DNA of 64,000 bases from positions 7,766,437 through 7,830,436 of the forward strand of contig NW_004454178.1 in assembly GCF_000283155.1 (NCBI RefSeq). Direction: 5' to 3'. The notes below the pieces were generated by a model. That model saw only the letters and a list, made by a program, of their open reading frames with translations. It made no database searches and was not told the DNA's origin. Shown one piece after another: positions 10,705-21,350 of this stretch. How positions within the stretch are numbered: position 1 is the stretch's first letter; every line of letters begins with the position of its first letter. The position numbers and the translations under genes were made by a program. Origin of the DNA: Ceratotherium simum simum. Lineage: Eukaryota > Chordata > Mammalia > Perissodactyla > Rhinocerotidae.

Positions 10705-10890
10705 CAATGACTCTCGACTGAGGGTGATTTTGCACCCCTAAGGGACACTTGGCAATCTCTGCAGACATTTTCAACTGTCATAACTTGCGGGGGAAGGTGG
10801 GAGGGTGCTACTAGCATCTGGTGGAATAGTCTCCTACAACAAGATATTATCTGCCCCAAATGTCAATTGTGCTAAGGTTAAGAAACTCTG
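10705..10890 (+). mobile_element. MER20-like hAT-Charlie MITE
   Basis: The left end 'caatgactctcgactgag' and right end 'gaggttaagaaactctg'-like sequence ('aaggttaagaaactctg') form the degraded terminal inverted repeats. Internal landmarks are 'gggacacttggcaatctc', 'gtgctactagcatctgg' and 'tatctgccccaaatgtc'. About 185 bases of a consensus near 218 remain; the missing part is central. MER20 is a non-autonomous DNA transposon shared by placental mammals. Published work links some copies to enhancer activity in endometrial cells, but nothing in this sequence shows that this copy is active. Confidence 0.82.
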
Positions 10891-10959
10891 GATTAGAGGA
10901 AGATAAATTGCATCAAATTGTTGGGAAAGAATAATCAGAGGGGATGTCAGAAAGGACAG

Positions 10960-11165
10960 ACTGAAAAACGCATCTGTGATTAGGGGATGAAGTAGGATTC
11001 TGGTAAGCAGAAGTGGAAGGCAGAGTATAGTGGAGAGAGCAGCATAAGCAAAGCAAGGGAAGGAACATAACATGTATTTGCAGAAAGCTAAAAGCCAACG
11101 CACAGGGAAGAAGCAGCAACAGAAATTGGGCAGGTAAGTTGGGACCCAATTTTGGGAAGCCTGGA
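10960..11165 (-). mobile_element. Diverged L2-like fragment, minus strand
   Basis: 'gagagcagcataagcaaag' fits the L2 motif for 'gaacagcatgtgcaaagg'. The flanking 'gaagtaggattctgg' region fits more weakly. Minus-strand frames at 10834-11277 would be the decayed ORF2 C-terminal region. Confidence 0.5.
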
Positions 11166-12480
11166 ATGCTAAGAATTTAAGTGCAAAGATCCTGGAACAA
11201 AACAAAACACTAAATGACCTCAGAGTACTTGTCTTGGGGCTGCCAATCCAGCTCACCAGAAACAAGTGTCCACACATAAGTCAATTCCCTTTTTATTCAA
11301 GCCTTCTGCATCAATGGGATCTATATATTGCCTTAGACCATCTTAGTCTTACCCCATGAGTTGAAGATGGGAACCCTATGGCCCAGGACATAAGGTACCT
11401 GCCCGTGGTCACTGGCAAGGTAGTCACTGGGCTGGAACCAGAATCTAATCTAATCGCAGACCCCGTCCTTATCCCCATTAAATTCACCATCTCACTATAC
11501 GTTGGGCCCCTGAGATCCAAAAAACACAGCTGGCCTTTTCTCCCTTTAATTATCCCTCTTATACTTGTATAAAGAAGACCCCATTGGTGAATATTCTTCA
11601 TTATTTTCCCCATTCCTCTTTGAAGCACCCAAATTGTGCAAGGCCAAATATTCTTGCCCAAACCAAATAGCATTTTTGTATCTAAAAAAATGTTCTTGAG
11701 GAAAGGGGGTAGGAAAAATTGGAAGGGCTCTTGTTTGCCCTTTGGAGGCACTTTCCGGGGATCGAGATTGGCCTGGGCAGGTATTTCCCATCTCCAGCAT
11801 CACATGTGGGCTCAACTTTAATGAGGAATTGAGATTTGGCTACAAAGGCAAGTAACATAATCTTAAAAAGAATCCCAGGGACAGATCCAGTGGAGTCAGC
11901 TTGAGCACATAACCAATCTTCTTTGACCCACAGAACATTTCACAACCTAAGAGCTCGGTTTTGGAATTTTTGTATTTCTTCCTCCAGATTGGACAAAGGA
12001 AGTACATTCCCGAGACCATGCCACTGCAACATAAAGGTTATTTATTTCCAAACAAAAGAATTAGGAAATGTGAACTTTAAGGCTTTAAGACTAACATTAA
12101 CTCATCTGCTGGAGACAGATGGTATTTAGTATTCTCAATAAGAGGCTGTAAAATGTGAAAACTTAATACATCTGGGGTGAGTCATCAGGGTGAGCTAATT
12201 TGCTAAAATCTTAGCTTTCGCATTTCCTGATTAGATTTTTTTCTTTTCGGTCTCTTGACCTGGCATCTGTGACCCTAACAATTTTCCATTCAACACGAGG
12301 GAAATATTTCGAATTTTCCTTTATTTGCACTCTCACCTAAGGTCATTCTAGGGTATCCTCCCAGGCTTAGTTTAAACCGTTGATGAAACGATTTGCAACA
12401 AAGACTTTAATATGAAAGTATCATTTCATATGAACATGTCAGGTCAGCTTGATACATAATATATCTACTAAAAAGCATAT

Positions 12481-12503
12481 GTTTTTTTCTTTCTTTCTTT
12501 CTT
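12481..12503. repeat. (CTTT)n simple repeat
   Basis: A T run followed by five CTTT units; short and probably low in polymorphism. Confidence 0.8.
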
Positions 12504-14452
12504 GGCTTACTTTCCAATCATCTCCTATTAGTAGTACCTCCTTCCACCCCTGCTTATTTCTGCGGGGAATTTTTATGAGTCCCACCTATAATCTTTAAAT
12601 TGGAAAGATAGAATTTTGGTTTTGCCTTTTTTAAATTAATGAGTCCCTTTAGTGTGCTGGATTTCTTATTAACTCTATGAAATAGAAATTTTCATCTCCA
12701 TTTAATGTATTCAATAGATGTTTCTTAAATGTCTCATATCTGTGCATCTCTTTAGTAATTCCCATGACATTTGGGAAGCTGTGAAGGTCTAGTACATGAC
12801 CAAGAGGAAAATGGTATTGTGATACATCCTCAGACTACAGCTCTAGACTGCGGCATAAAACATTTCTCTGCTTTTCTCGTTGAGTTATCAATCCATACAG
12901 ACTTTTCCCCCAGGAGACATCCTGGAATTCCATCTCTCTTGGGCCTCCCTTCTTCTTCCTTTCTCTAAGGATGTCCTCAGTTTTTTCTGCCACTTTATCT
13001 GTTCCCTACAGTCCTGGCTTCACCTTGAAAGTGTGGCTGGTCAGATCTTTCAGGGGGAATCTTCTGCTAAACCAACGCACATTTCTTTTGCTAACATTTC
13101 TTGGAATTTAGAGGTAATCATTAACCTCATCTCTCCCACCTCACTTTGGAACCAACTGAAACTTAGACACAGGAGTCAGATGATGGGGAGAGAAAAATAT
13201 CAGTTTGATGGCTAATAAAACTTCTTTGGGAACTATGCTCTGGATCCATGCCTGCAACTGAGCTTCTCAATACTTCTCAATTCTCAGAGCTAGACCTCAG
13301 GACCTATCCTCAACGAAGTATGAGGGTCTGCAGAGAAGCATCCCTTACCCAGATTCACTCTCTTACAGCCACTAGGCTCCAGCAGTAAAGAAAGAGAAAG
13401 TCTGTCCTCTGGACAGCCTCTGGTGGTTAGTCACACCTGGCCTCTGACCCTTCTGAGCTCAATAGGGAAGAAAGGGCAACAGCTGGCCCATGGAAAAAAA
13501 ATTCAGAGGGACTGAGCCATATGTTTCTAAGCCCTAAAATTCAATCACACACTCACTTAAGACAAGGGTGGAGAAGGGGAGGAGAGTTCTTTTCTTTTCT
13601 GAGTAGTGCAGTGGAAATGCTCTCCCCTTTTTGAAAACATGAGGAGTCAAGAACGTCTTCTCTAACACTCTCAAGATTTCATTCTCTTAAACCATTAAGT
13701 TGTAATTAAACTCATGGTCCAGCAGGGCTTAGACTGTCCCCTCAGGTTCTCTCAGGGTAGTCCTAATCCCACTTTTGTGAGGTTCCTCTCCCCATGTCAA
13801 CCTTCCCTCCATTGTGTAGATTCTCTGTATCCTGGCGGAAAGTTTAACCTTTGCTCTGGCGGGATCTAGAATGGGTAAGAATGTACATTAATTAAACACC
13901 CTAGGCTTGAAATCCATTGCCTGTTCTATATCCCACCTCAAGTTGTCACTAGCAAAGAAGCCCAATGTAATTCATTAGAAGTTATACAGCAAGTGCAAAT
14001 AACAGCGATGCAACCCAAAATACCATGTCAGCAGGATGAGAATGACTCAAACTTGAATTTGAATCGCCTCCCAGTATAAACTCCAAGGGAGCAATTAATG
14101 TTCAAAATTCAAATCTTCCTTTACATTATAAGCCAAAGAAATAAGAGGCCAACGTTCTTAAATTAAAGACTATAGAAATTAAAGTCTAGATAATATCTTC
14201 TCCGTTTATTAAAAACAAGTTGGTTAGTTTCACATGGCAAGGTTCTCTTATTCCTTAATAGAGTGTTCCTTCAGCATCTACAGCCTCAAACTGAAATGGG
14301 AGTGGTTCCTTTAGGGTCTCCAATTAATTAAAACCAAGTTGTTAAGTATCCTCCTTTTGAAATTGTAAGAAGAGTTAATAGAAATGGAGTTATCATAGCT
14401 TATACCAATGGACTCACAAGCACAAATCCTAGCCCTAGAGCAGATATGCAAA

Positions 14453-14510
14453 TATACATACATTTATGCATACATGCATACATGTGTACACACATACATA
14501 CATACATTTC
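14453..14510. repeat. (ATAC/ATGC)n imperfect simple repeat
   Basis: Interrupted 4-base units: 'catacatttatgcatacat' and 'acatacatacatacattt'. Confidence 0.75.
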
Positions 14511-14639
14511 CCAGAACCCATTTTCTACTACAATCTAGATGCATGTTACTGTTTCCAAAGACCATAATAGTGGTGGAGGAGGCTCAGAGGGTATAGTAGC
14601 TAGAACAGTTTGGCGCACTTAAAAATCATTTCTGACTAA

Positions 14640-15085
14640 CATCTCCCTTGCCTTCCTCTGTAAAAGAAGCTGGGTAGCTAACTACTTGATTTTCTTGGTC
14701 ATTCCCCTGCCTGGATTATCCATGTGACACAAATCTGGCCAACATGGTATAAGTGAACGTCTGAATAAATAGTTAAAGCCTCAAGTAAAATCTTTGGACC
14801 CTCACTCTTCTTCAAGCCTAAAACACAGATGTGGATTTGGCAGATGCAACAGGTACCCTGTGACTAGGAAGGCAGAATCCATGTGATAAAAATGAAGGAG
14901 ATGAAACAGAGGAAGAGCCTGGGTTCCTAATGGATCTCAGATCCATGGTATGCCTACTTCTGGATTTCTTGTTATGCCTACTTCTGGATTTCTTCCTATG
15001 TGAGAAAAGTAAATCTTTATGTCTTTAAACTGGGTAGGATTTCTGTGACTTTGCAGGTAAACACACTTCTGAGTGATTCAAGGAA
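14640..15085 (+). mobile_element. Old LTR-like interspersed repeat
   Basis: The right part matches a common mammalian LTR 3' portion: 'gtggatttggcagatgca', 'aagagcctgggttcctaa' and 'gtgagaaaagtaaatctt', followed by a degraded tail motif for 'tttaagccactgttag'. Family uncertain (MaLR or ERVL type). It contains a 24-base tandem duplication at 14949-14996. Confidence 0.5.
14949..14996. repeat. 24-bp tandem duplication
   Basis: 'tatgcctacttctggatttc' plus four bases occurs twice head to tail (14949-14972 and 14973-14996), identical at 22 of 24 positions; only the last two bases differ. Confidence 0.95.
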
Positions 15086-15089
15086 AGAA

Positions 15090-15800
15090 GAAAATCCCAG
15101 TTTCAGCTTTACCAGAATGCAAGTCAGTCTGCAGTGGTTGCCCAAAGTCTACATCTCATAAGAGTTAAGAGAAATGTCCCATCAGTCGGCGATCTCCCTG
15201 GGGGAAACATCCACGAGTGCATACTGTTAGAAATTATATTGATGACATCACAGTCACCAGACCTCACTTGAAGTGTCCTTATTTCCCAATAGAACCCCTT
15301 AATTTCCGTTGTCTTTAGAGCTCCATGTTCCTGTAGCGACCTCCACCCCTTGTAGTGCTGAACTATTAAAACTGTTCCTTAGGCTGATCAACCTTGCCTC
15401 TAATAGGAGAATTTTGATGAATTACTATGTTAACATCTACTAAATCTTGCCAAAGACCACCTTCAGGAAGAAGGAGAGTGGGGAAAAATGAGAAGACAGG
15501 GTAAAAACTAACATTCTGCCAAAAGTGGAAGGTATTATGTCTGGCCTTTGGCTGCTATGCAACATTTACCAGGTGCAGATATTAAGGGACCCGCAGCTGG
15601 TAGGCTGGGCACAGTATATTCATCTGTAGGTCATATATCTTTGGATGTGACAAGAAACACATGAAAAATATGGCATTTTATGGGGCTTTGAGGATAGAAA
15701 GTAACTTCCTGCTCAGGATACCTGGGTAGGCATCATGGAAGCAGTATTTGCATATTGTACCCACATTTTCTATCCCAGTTCAGAAATTACAGGAGCAAAA
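15090..15800. other. Unassigned sequence
   Basis: No repeat, exon or RNA gene recognised. Confidence 0.5.
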
Positions 15801-15804
15801 AGAA

Positions 15805-16480
15805 CACCAAGGAAGCATTCTGGCAGAGGGAACTGCATGAGCAAAACACAGAGGCAGAGATGAGCTAGGTGTGTCGTGAAAGCTCTGATATGTTCAGAAA
15901 CGCTGGCACCATAGTAAGAAGACGAGTTGGAGGAAATTAATAAAAAGTTCGTTCAGCTCAGATAATGAGAGTCTTGAACGCTAGGCTAAGGAGCTCCAAC
16001 TGTTTTCAGGAGCTGTGAAACCATAGACAGTGGAGAGAAGTGGATTGAGTTGAGCTTCAAGATGGTTGATTTAACAACAGTGTATAAAATAGAGCTGATT
16101 GCATTAGTCTCAGGAGGGACAGGGAGAGACAGAAATGGGGAGGTATAAGTCTCAGGACCCGGTGACTGATTGGGTGTGCTGAGCCAAGGAGAGAGAAAGT
16201 CACTGAAGACAGAGGTATCTGGATGAGGTGCCTGGGAATATGGTGAGGTCTTCAATTGAAATAGTCATACCAAGAGAAGAGAATTTCTTCCATTCCTGAT
16301 CAGCACAAGAGACATCAAGGCAATGTCAAGCACACTGTTGAAAATGATGAACCAGAACTTAAGAGAAAGGGTAGGACTAAAATTGGAGACTTAATGTTCT
16401 CCCCACATAGGATGTAATGGAAATCACGACGATAAATGAATCTGCCAAGGGGAAGAACAGAGAGAGATGACAGTGAACAT
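15805..16480 (-). mobile_element. L2 LINE ORF2 C-terminal fragment, minus strand
   Basis: In plus-strand order: 'ggcagagggaactgcatg' with 'agcaaaacacagaggcag', a poor 'gagtcttgaacgctagg' segment, 'aagtcactgaagacagag', and finally the 'ggagacttaatgttctcc' and 'atgtaatggaaatcacgac' regions matching 'gagtcatcagcatatag' and 'gccatgagactggatgagat'. The order fits L2 ORF2 read in reverse. The 89-codon minus frame at 15986-16255 is the decayed ORF2. Confidence 0.75.
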
Positions 16481-16784
16481 CAGAAATTTGGGGATGATTT
16501 TATTTCAGAATCATGTGAATGTTGACATCACAGAAATCCAAGAAGGGAGAGATTCCCTAGATTGAAAAGGTGAATATATTATTATCTTTGTGGTATGAGG
16601 TGAGTGCAATTTTTCTTATACCTTTTAGTTTTTATCAATGTTTACTACTTCTATAAATAGTAAAAGCAATAAATATTACTTTTAAAGAGAAAGTGACTAG
16701 TACAAAATGTTGATGGAGGCAAACTAGTAATGTAAATGCCTTTTATGAGATTTAAAATTTAAAAAGAACATTTCATTTGGCTTA

Positions 16785-16920
16785 TTACTATGTTTAATAT
16801 TCATTTGTTTAGTCATTTAACATTTTTCAATAAGTATTTATGGACTACCTGATAAGTGCTAAGCCCTGTTGCAGGCATTTGGAATGCATCAGTGGACAGA
16901 CCATCGACGATCCCTGCTCT
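16785..16920 (-). mobile_element. L2 LINE 3' end, minus strand
   Basis: 'catttgtttagtcatttaac', then 'aataagtatttatggacta' and 'gcatcagtggacagacc': the L2 terminus in reverse, starting with the degraded CATT repeat. Confidence 0.82.
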
Positions 16921-17034
16921 CTTGTTGCTTTCATCCTTCCTTCCTTTGCTAGAATGCAGGGTTACTTGGACTTTTTTAGGCATCTTATATACCCAACCTC
17001 TTCAAGTGATGGAAGACTCACACCACCATGATCT

Positions 17035-17120
17035 TCAAGTTAATTCAACTTACTTACCTAAGCTTCTGCTTCCTCGGTTGCACAATGGAAATAATCATGC
17101 GCACTTTTCAGGGTGAGGAG
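17035..17120 (+). mobile_element. MIR fragment, plus strand
   Basis: 'cttacttacctaagcttctg' and 'cacaatggaaataatcatg' align with the MIR core 'ttacttaacctctctg...aaatggggataataatag'. Confidence 0.6.
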
Positions 17121-17204
17121 TGCAAGTGGCAAGTAGAAAGCCTTCCTTATGTGCCTTAAAAGTTCACTGTGAACTGTGAGTGTCAGCACAAATAGCGATG
17201 GATA

Positions 17205-17282
17205 AGAGAACAGAAATTCTGAGTTCTAGGTTTTAATTCTGGTTTCACAATTCACAGTGTTTTCTTAGACTTCAGTTTTATT
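17205..17282 (+). mobile_element. Weak MIR fragment, plus strand
   Basis: 'ctgagttctaggttttaatt' and 'cttagacttcagtttta' resemble the MIR head and the start of the core. Heavily diverged. Confidence 0.4.
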
Positions 17283-17398
17283 AGGTAGATAGATAGATAA
17301 TAGATAGATGATAGAAAGATAGATGATAGATAGATAATAGTTAATAGATAATAGATAATAGATAATAGATAATAGATAGACAGACAAGTAGATAGAAG
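17283..17398. repeat. (GATA)n / (GATAAT)n compound microsatellite
   Basis: Interrupted GATA units switch to a higher-order 'atagataatagataata' array around 17330-17370, then return to GATA/GACA. Likely variable in length between individuals. Confidence 0.95.
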
Positions 17399-17399
17399 G

Positions 17400-17619
17400 A
17401 GTAGGGAGGGGATTTGACTCAAGGCTTCATAACCTTTCTAACTAAGCCCCCGAATAGCATGGATAAATGAATTGTGTACCCTGAGTGTAACCTCAGGTAT
17501 CCCGCTACAATCAGGAAATTTTACTGAAGTTATATTTTCTCTTAATATTTCTGTAAATGTCTTCATATTTATTTTCATTTAACCATAGCACTTTAAATGA
17601 TTTACCAAGAGTCAATATT
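17400..17619. other. Unassigned sequence
   Basis: AT-rich flank of the L1 insertion; no element recognised. Confidence 0.4.
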
Positions 17620-17806
17620 AATAGTATCTACTTTTTTTAAAATTTTTTATTTATTGCAGTAACATTGGTTTATAACATTGTAAAATTTTCAGGTGTACAT
17701 CATTGTACTTCTATTTCTGCATAGATTACATCATGTTCACCACCCAAATACTAATTACAACCCATCACCACACGCATGTACCTAAGTGCCCATCAATAGT
17801 ATCTAT
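17620..17806 (-). mobile_element. Severely 5'-truncated lineage-specific L1 3' end with target-site duplication
   Basis: T-rich start (17631-17650, the inverted A-tail), then 'attgcagtaacattggttta', 'taaaattttcaggtgtacat' and 'catgttcaccacccaaat', matching the 3' UTR of young horse-lineage L1 in reverse. It stops abruptly at 'acctaagtgcccatc'. The word 'aatagtatcta' lies at 17620-17630 and again at 17795-17805, which is the target-site duplication. The insert proper is about 160 bases. Confidence 0.85.
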
Positions 17807-17814
17807 TTTTATTG

Positions 17815-18030
17815 AGGACCTTTTAGGTGCTATTCCTTGTGCTAGGTCCTTTTCTTGCATCGGCTTATTTTATATTCCCAATTACCCTTGACTTGGATGT
17901 AAATATTATCCCCATTTTACAGGAAACACTGAGGCTTATAGAGATTGGGAAACTTGCCCAGGATCACATAGCTAGGCCACGGTGCAAGTGGGATTCAAAC
18001 TTCAGTGGTCTGGATCCAGAGCCACATGTA
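17815..18030 (-). mobile_element. MIR SINE, minus strand
   Basis: 'taaatattatccccatttta', 'ggaaacactgaggcttata', 'gaaacttgcccaggatcac' and 'gtgggattcaaact' follow in the correct reverse MIR order. Well preserved. Confidence 0.92.
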
Positions 18031-18034
18031 GGAT

Positions 18035-18920
18035 CTTAAGGTGTACCTCAGTTCACTGTGGCTCCTTTTCCCTGTCCCCAGTCCCCAAACACCATAGTCC
18101 ATCTTGGGGATATTCAGGGGTACCATGTGAGAACACCAATATTTGGTTTCTCCAAGCCTACACCCTGCCCATTCATGGTACAGTCATCCATCTTGCCCAA
18201 GATTGGGAGAGGAAGGAACATAGTCTTTCCTAGCACACGTGTCCAAAATGCTGAATTCTTCCGAAAGACACTAGTGTCTTCATTTCTCCATGCTTTTGGC
18301 AAAGGGAGTGGTGAGGTAGTTATGGATGAGGTGGTTCTCCTGCAGTTCTACTCTTGTTGGGATGTTGTACTTAATGTCTTCCTAATAGTTTGTGGAGCAA
18401 AAGAGAGTAGAAGGTTGGCATTGGGGGTGAGAAAGGTAGAATGGATGAGGGGAGAGAAGGCAAGATTTATGTTCAGACAGGGCAGTGCCTCCAGCCTGCC
18501 TCACAATGGAGGTCATTCATCAAAACCACCAGAGTCTCAGGGATATGAAATCCTTGGATTTGGGACTTATTCCATCAGCCTAATTGCTGGTGAAACCAGC
18601 AGTGACACGGGAGAAACTGATCAAATGTCTGCTGACCTGCCTCTAGCCCTTCTAACTCCAAACATGAGGTTCTCTTTGTTTTGAGGGCTTCTAATCTCAC
18701 CTCTCTCTGTTTCCCCCTCACCTCTTTTTATGGTTGGTAAAATGACAAACTTCTCTCTACTTGTTGCTTTTACCTCAGGGAGATGGTAGCTTCCCTGACA
18801 GAATATTCTGACTTGAAATAAAGGTGGCAGACAAATCTGATTCAAAAGGAAGATGATGTATTTACAGAGGCCTTAGCCCTCATTCCCACCAGTGTCCTGA
18901 GCAGCAGCAAAAGAAAACCT
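18035..18920. other. Unassigned sequence with a 208-codon plus-strand frame
   Basis: The open frame at 18058-18684 begins just after the MIR. Its product is of mixed composition and has no domain I recognise. The opposite strand is also partly open. No promoter, intron or polyadenylation context supports a gene. Chance openness is more likely. Confidence 0.45.
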
Positions 18921-18924
18921 ATTT

Positions 18925-19130
18925 CTTCAACCAGCATTTACTGAGCACATACTTTGTCTCAGGAAATAGAGATATAGCATTAAAAAAGTCACTTGAGGTT
19001 CCTACTCTTACAGAGGTTAGGGTCTGATGGGAGTGAGAAGTATCAAATAAGCCACTATGATGTAGAGTTAAGAGATATGATGAGAAAAATATGGGGATAT
19101 ATGGGACCTCAGGACAGTAAAGGTACATCT
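18925..19130 (-). mobile_element. L2 LINE 3' end, minus strand
   Basis: 'tcaaccagcatttactgagc' and 'cacatactttgtctcagg', then 'gttcctactcttacagagg' and 'ttagggtctgatggg': the L2 3' UTR in reverse. Confidence 0.82.
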
Positions 19131-19389
19131 AACTCCACCCAGGATGGCGACTTCATAGGAGTCCCTTGGAAAATCCCCCTTTTTAGAATCTTTGTCCCAG
19201 GAAAATGCCACCTTATAAGGAGACTTTCTCTTTCTGGTCACCAGAACATTCTGGAAATCAATTGCAACTACAGCCTTCAGTTATAAACAAGATGATGTAT
19301 CTGTTTTAAAATGCAGTGGCCAAAATACTAACTCTGAATTTGTTAGAACGTGATTGGCTCTAGCAATATAATATTTGAGGATGGTTGTG

Positions 19390-19790
19390 GTTATTTGTCA
19401 ATGGTGGCTTAGCTCATGAATCCTAGCTGCTCTGGAACAGTTCAGCATCTGAGACGGGCCTCTCCTCGTGTTGAGGATGATGTTGTTCATGTCATTGCTA
19501 TTGCAGCTGATCAAACCTGCAGGTGAACCTGCTGAACTTCCCCAACCAAGCAAGGTGGACCCAAGACCCCATGGGGACCTACAGGTGCTAGGATGTTGTA
19601 TTCCCTTCCCTCTGAGTGGGCGCATCTGCCTGGAGCCCTAAAGCTCCTTTTCCCATGGGCTAGAGACCTCTCCCTCCCTCTTCACTGGGTCTACCAGAGG
19701 TAAGAAATGACAGTAAACTTTGCTTTTCTTTTGTTCAGAACTGGTGAGTCTGTCCTTTCTGTAGAAAAGACGCTCAGATAAAGGAAAAGA
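19390..19790 (+). mobile_element. Possible LTR remnant, family unknown
   Basis: The end of this stretch ('cccatgggctagagacctc', 'gacagtaaactttgctttt') looks like an LTR polyadenylation region, with AGTAAA in place of AATAAA. The rest is not recognised. It could equally be single-copy sequence. Confidence 0.3.
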
Positions 19791-19914
19791 ACCTGCTATT
19801 AGTTCTACTTCTGAAACTAGGAAGTTCCTCCTTCTCTGGAGTTAAATAAGACTGAGAATCCTGGCAGGCTTCCTGTAGGAAATAAAGGTTAACTGAAGGA
19901 TGTGTAAGCACCTG

Positions 19915-20447
19915 GCGAAGGCATAGAAGGGATTGCTCTAAGAAGGAAGAGCTTGTGTGAAGATTCAGATCTCTGAAGCACAGAGACTACAAGGCATATA
20001 AGGTACTACATAGGGGTGAGGACAGGGGTGGGGCAGCCAGAAGAGGTGACATTTCTAAGTAATGTTAAAGAATTTAGAGTTTATCCTGAGGTCAATGAGA
20101 AGCCAGTGAAGAGCATGAAGCAGAAGAGAGACAAGTTGGGACTTGCTTTTCAGAAAAATCATTCTGTCTACAGCATGAAGAAGGAATTAGAAGGAGAGAG
20201 ACTGGAGGTAGGGAGACCAATTTGATGGCTGTGGCCATAGCCCAGGAAAAGAGAACAGGAACCTGAACTAGGGTGGTGGTAGCAAGGATACAGAAAAGCA
20301 GATATATTCAAGAGATGGTGGAAGCCACAATGACCTTGATAGATTGTAAGTAGATGGTGAAGGAGAGAGAGAAGGCAAGGATGATTCCTGGGTGCCTGGT
20401 TTGAGCACCTAGAGAGATCATGATTGTGAATGATTCCATTCACTATG
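19915..20447 (-). mobile_element. L2 LINE ORF2 fragment, minus strand (left part of a split copy)
   Basis: In reverse L2 order: 'agagtttatcctgaggtcaa', 'tgagaagccagtgaag', 'gtagggagaccaatttg', 'cctgaactagggtggtgg', 'caaggatgattcctgg' and 'gattccattcacta'. It is interrupted by the LTR at 20448 and continues at 20800. Confidence 0.92.
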
Positions 20448-20799
20448 TGTTATGGACTGAATGTTTGTGTTCCCCCAAAATCCTGACCCCCAATGTGATG
20501 GTTCAGGAGGTGGGTCCTTTGGGAGGTAATTAGGTTTAGATGAGGTCATGATAGTGGAACCCCCATGATGGGATTAGTGTCCTCATAAGAAAAGAACAGA
20601 GTTTCTTCTTGCCACCATGAGAAGACACAGCAACAAGTTGGCCATCTGCAAGCCAGGCAGAGTTCCTTCACCAGATTCTGAACCTGCCAACACCTTGACC
20701 ACGGACTTCCAGCCTCCAGAGCTGTGAGAAATAATTGTCTGTTATGTAAGCCCCCCAGTCTCTGGTATTCTGTTATAACAGCCTGAACTGACTAAGACG
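20448..20799 (+). mobile_element. MaLR/MLT1-like solo LTR inserted into L2
   Basis: Starts 'tgttatggactgaatgtttg' and ends 'ctgaactgactaagac'. Internal landmarks are 'gatgaggtcatgatagtgg', 'gatgggattagtgtcctc', 'cagcctccagagctgtgag' and 'gtctgttatgtaagcc'. The flanks 'ctatg' (20443-20447) and 'ctgtg' (20800-20804) look like a 5-bp target-site duplication with one mismatch. The L2 match resumes exactly on the other side. Confidence 0.92.
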
Positions 20800-21060
20800 C
20801 TGTGGCAGGGAAGAGGAGGTAGACTAACTCCAATTTCACATGGGAGCAGGTGCGGGTGGGGTGCTTCCAGATGTCCAAGTGTTTGAGTAGACGACAGGGG
20901 TTGGAAGAAATGTCTAGGCTAGAGATACAGATTCCAGGCCATACTATGGAAGGAACGTACAACCACAGCATTATGAGGTGGGCAGGGAGATGGGGGTCAC
21001 ATACTGAGCCATAGACAGGTGATCCAACCTTGCGGATTGGGACATAATTATGGGACATAA
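20800..21060 (-). mobile_element. L2 LINE ORF2 fragment, minus strand (right part of a split copy)
   Basis: 'gtgcttccagatgtccaagt', 'gacaggggttggaagaaatg' and 'ggctagagatacagattcc' align with the L2 region directly following the left part. The copy was therefore continuous before the LTR arrived. Confidence 0.82.
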
Positions 21061-21214
21061 TTCTGTCCCATAAGAACTTTAGCTTCTAGCCCAACAACAA
21101 TGGTACCCTCAGGAACCAACGTCTATGAAAGGGCTTGAGTTACACCTGAGGTCTCCTGTGTACATCACGTGGATTTTAAAAATGCCCCACAGCTACAAAG
21201 TACTACACTAATAA

Positions 21215-21350
21215 TAATTCTCACTGTGATTGGAGCTAACTGTTATCCTCCTCAATTTAAAAGGGGAGAAGTTACATTCAGAGAAGTTTCTTGGCTTGTC
21301 CCAGTGAGAATGGCAGAACCTGAAATCACTCAAGGTCTTCTGATTTAGAT
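21215..21350 (-). mobile_element. MIR SINE fragment, minus strand
   Basis: 'tgttatcctcctcaatttaa', 'gagaagttacattcagagaa' and 'gaatggcagaacctgaaat' match the MIR core and head in reverse. Confidence 0.7.

Larger units (their letters stand above)
11170..14635. other. Repeat-poor block, 3.5 kb
   Basis: No interspersed repeat can be assigned with confidence. Minor items are a (CTTT)n run at 12481-12503 and an ATAC-rich tract at 14453-14510. The frames at 11311-11751 (minus, 146 codons) and 12880-13215 (plus, 111 codons) show no recognisable protein features. The block is one of the longer apparently non-repetitive stretches in the window. Confidence 0.5.

Noticed and set aside
10834..11277. 147-codon minus-strand frame with apparent membrane segments
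   Set aside because: It overlaps the right end of MER20 and a diverged L2, and the hydrophobicity comes from A/G-rich sequence read in reverse.
12660..12760. Possible MIR fragment
   Set aside because: Resemblance limited to short words ('ttattaactctatgaaat'); insufficient order of landmarks.
17283..17398. Regular repeats reminiscent of a CRISPR array
   Set aside because: Units are 4-6 bases with no spacers, in a mammalian genome; it is a microsatellite.
18058..18684. 208-codon plus-strand frame
   Set aside because: No recognisable domain, no splice or promoter context, and partly open opposite strand; not called as a gene.
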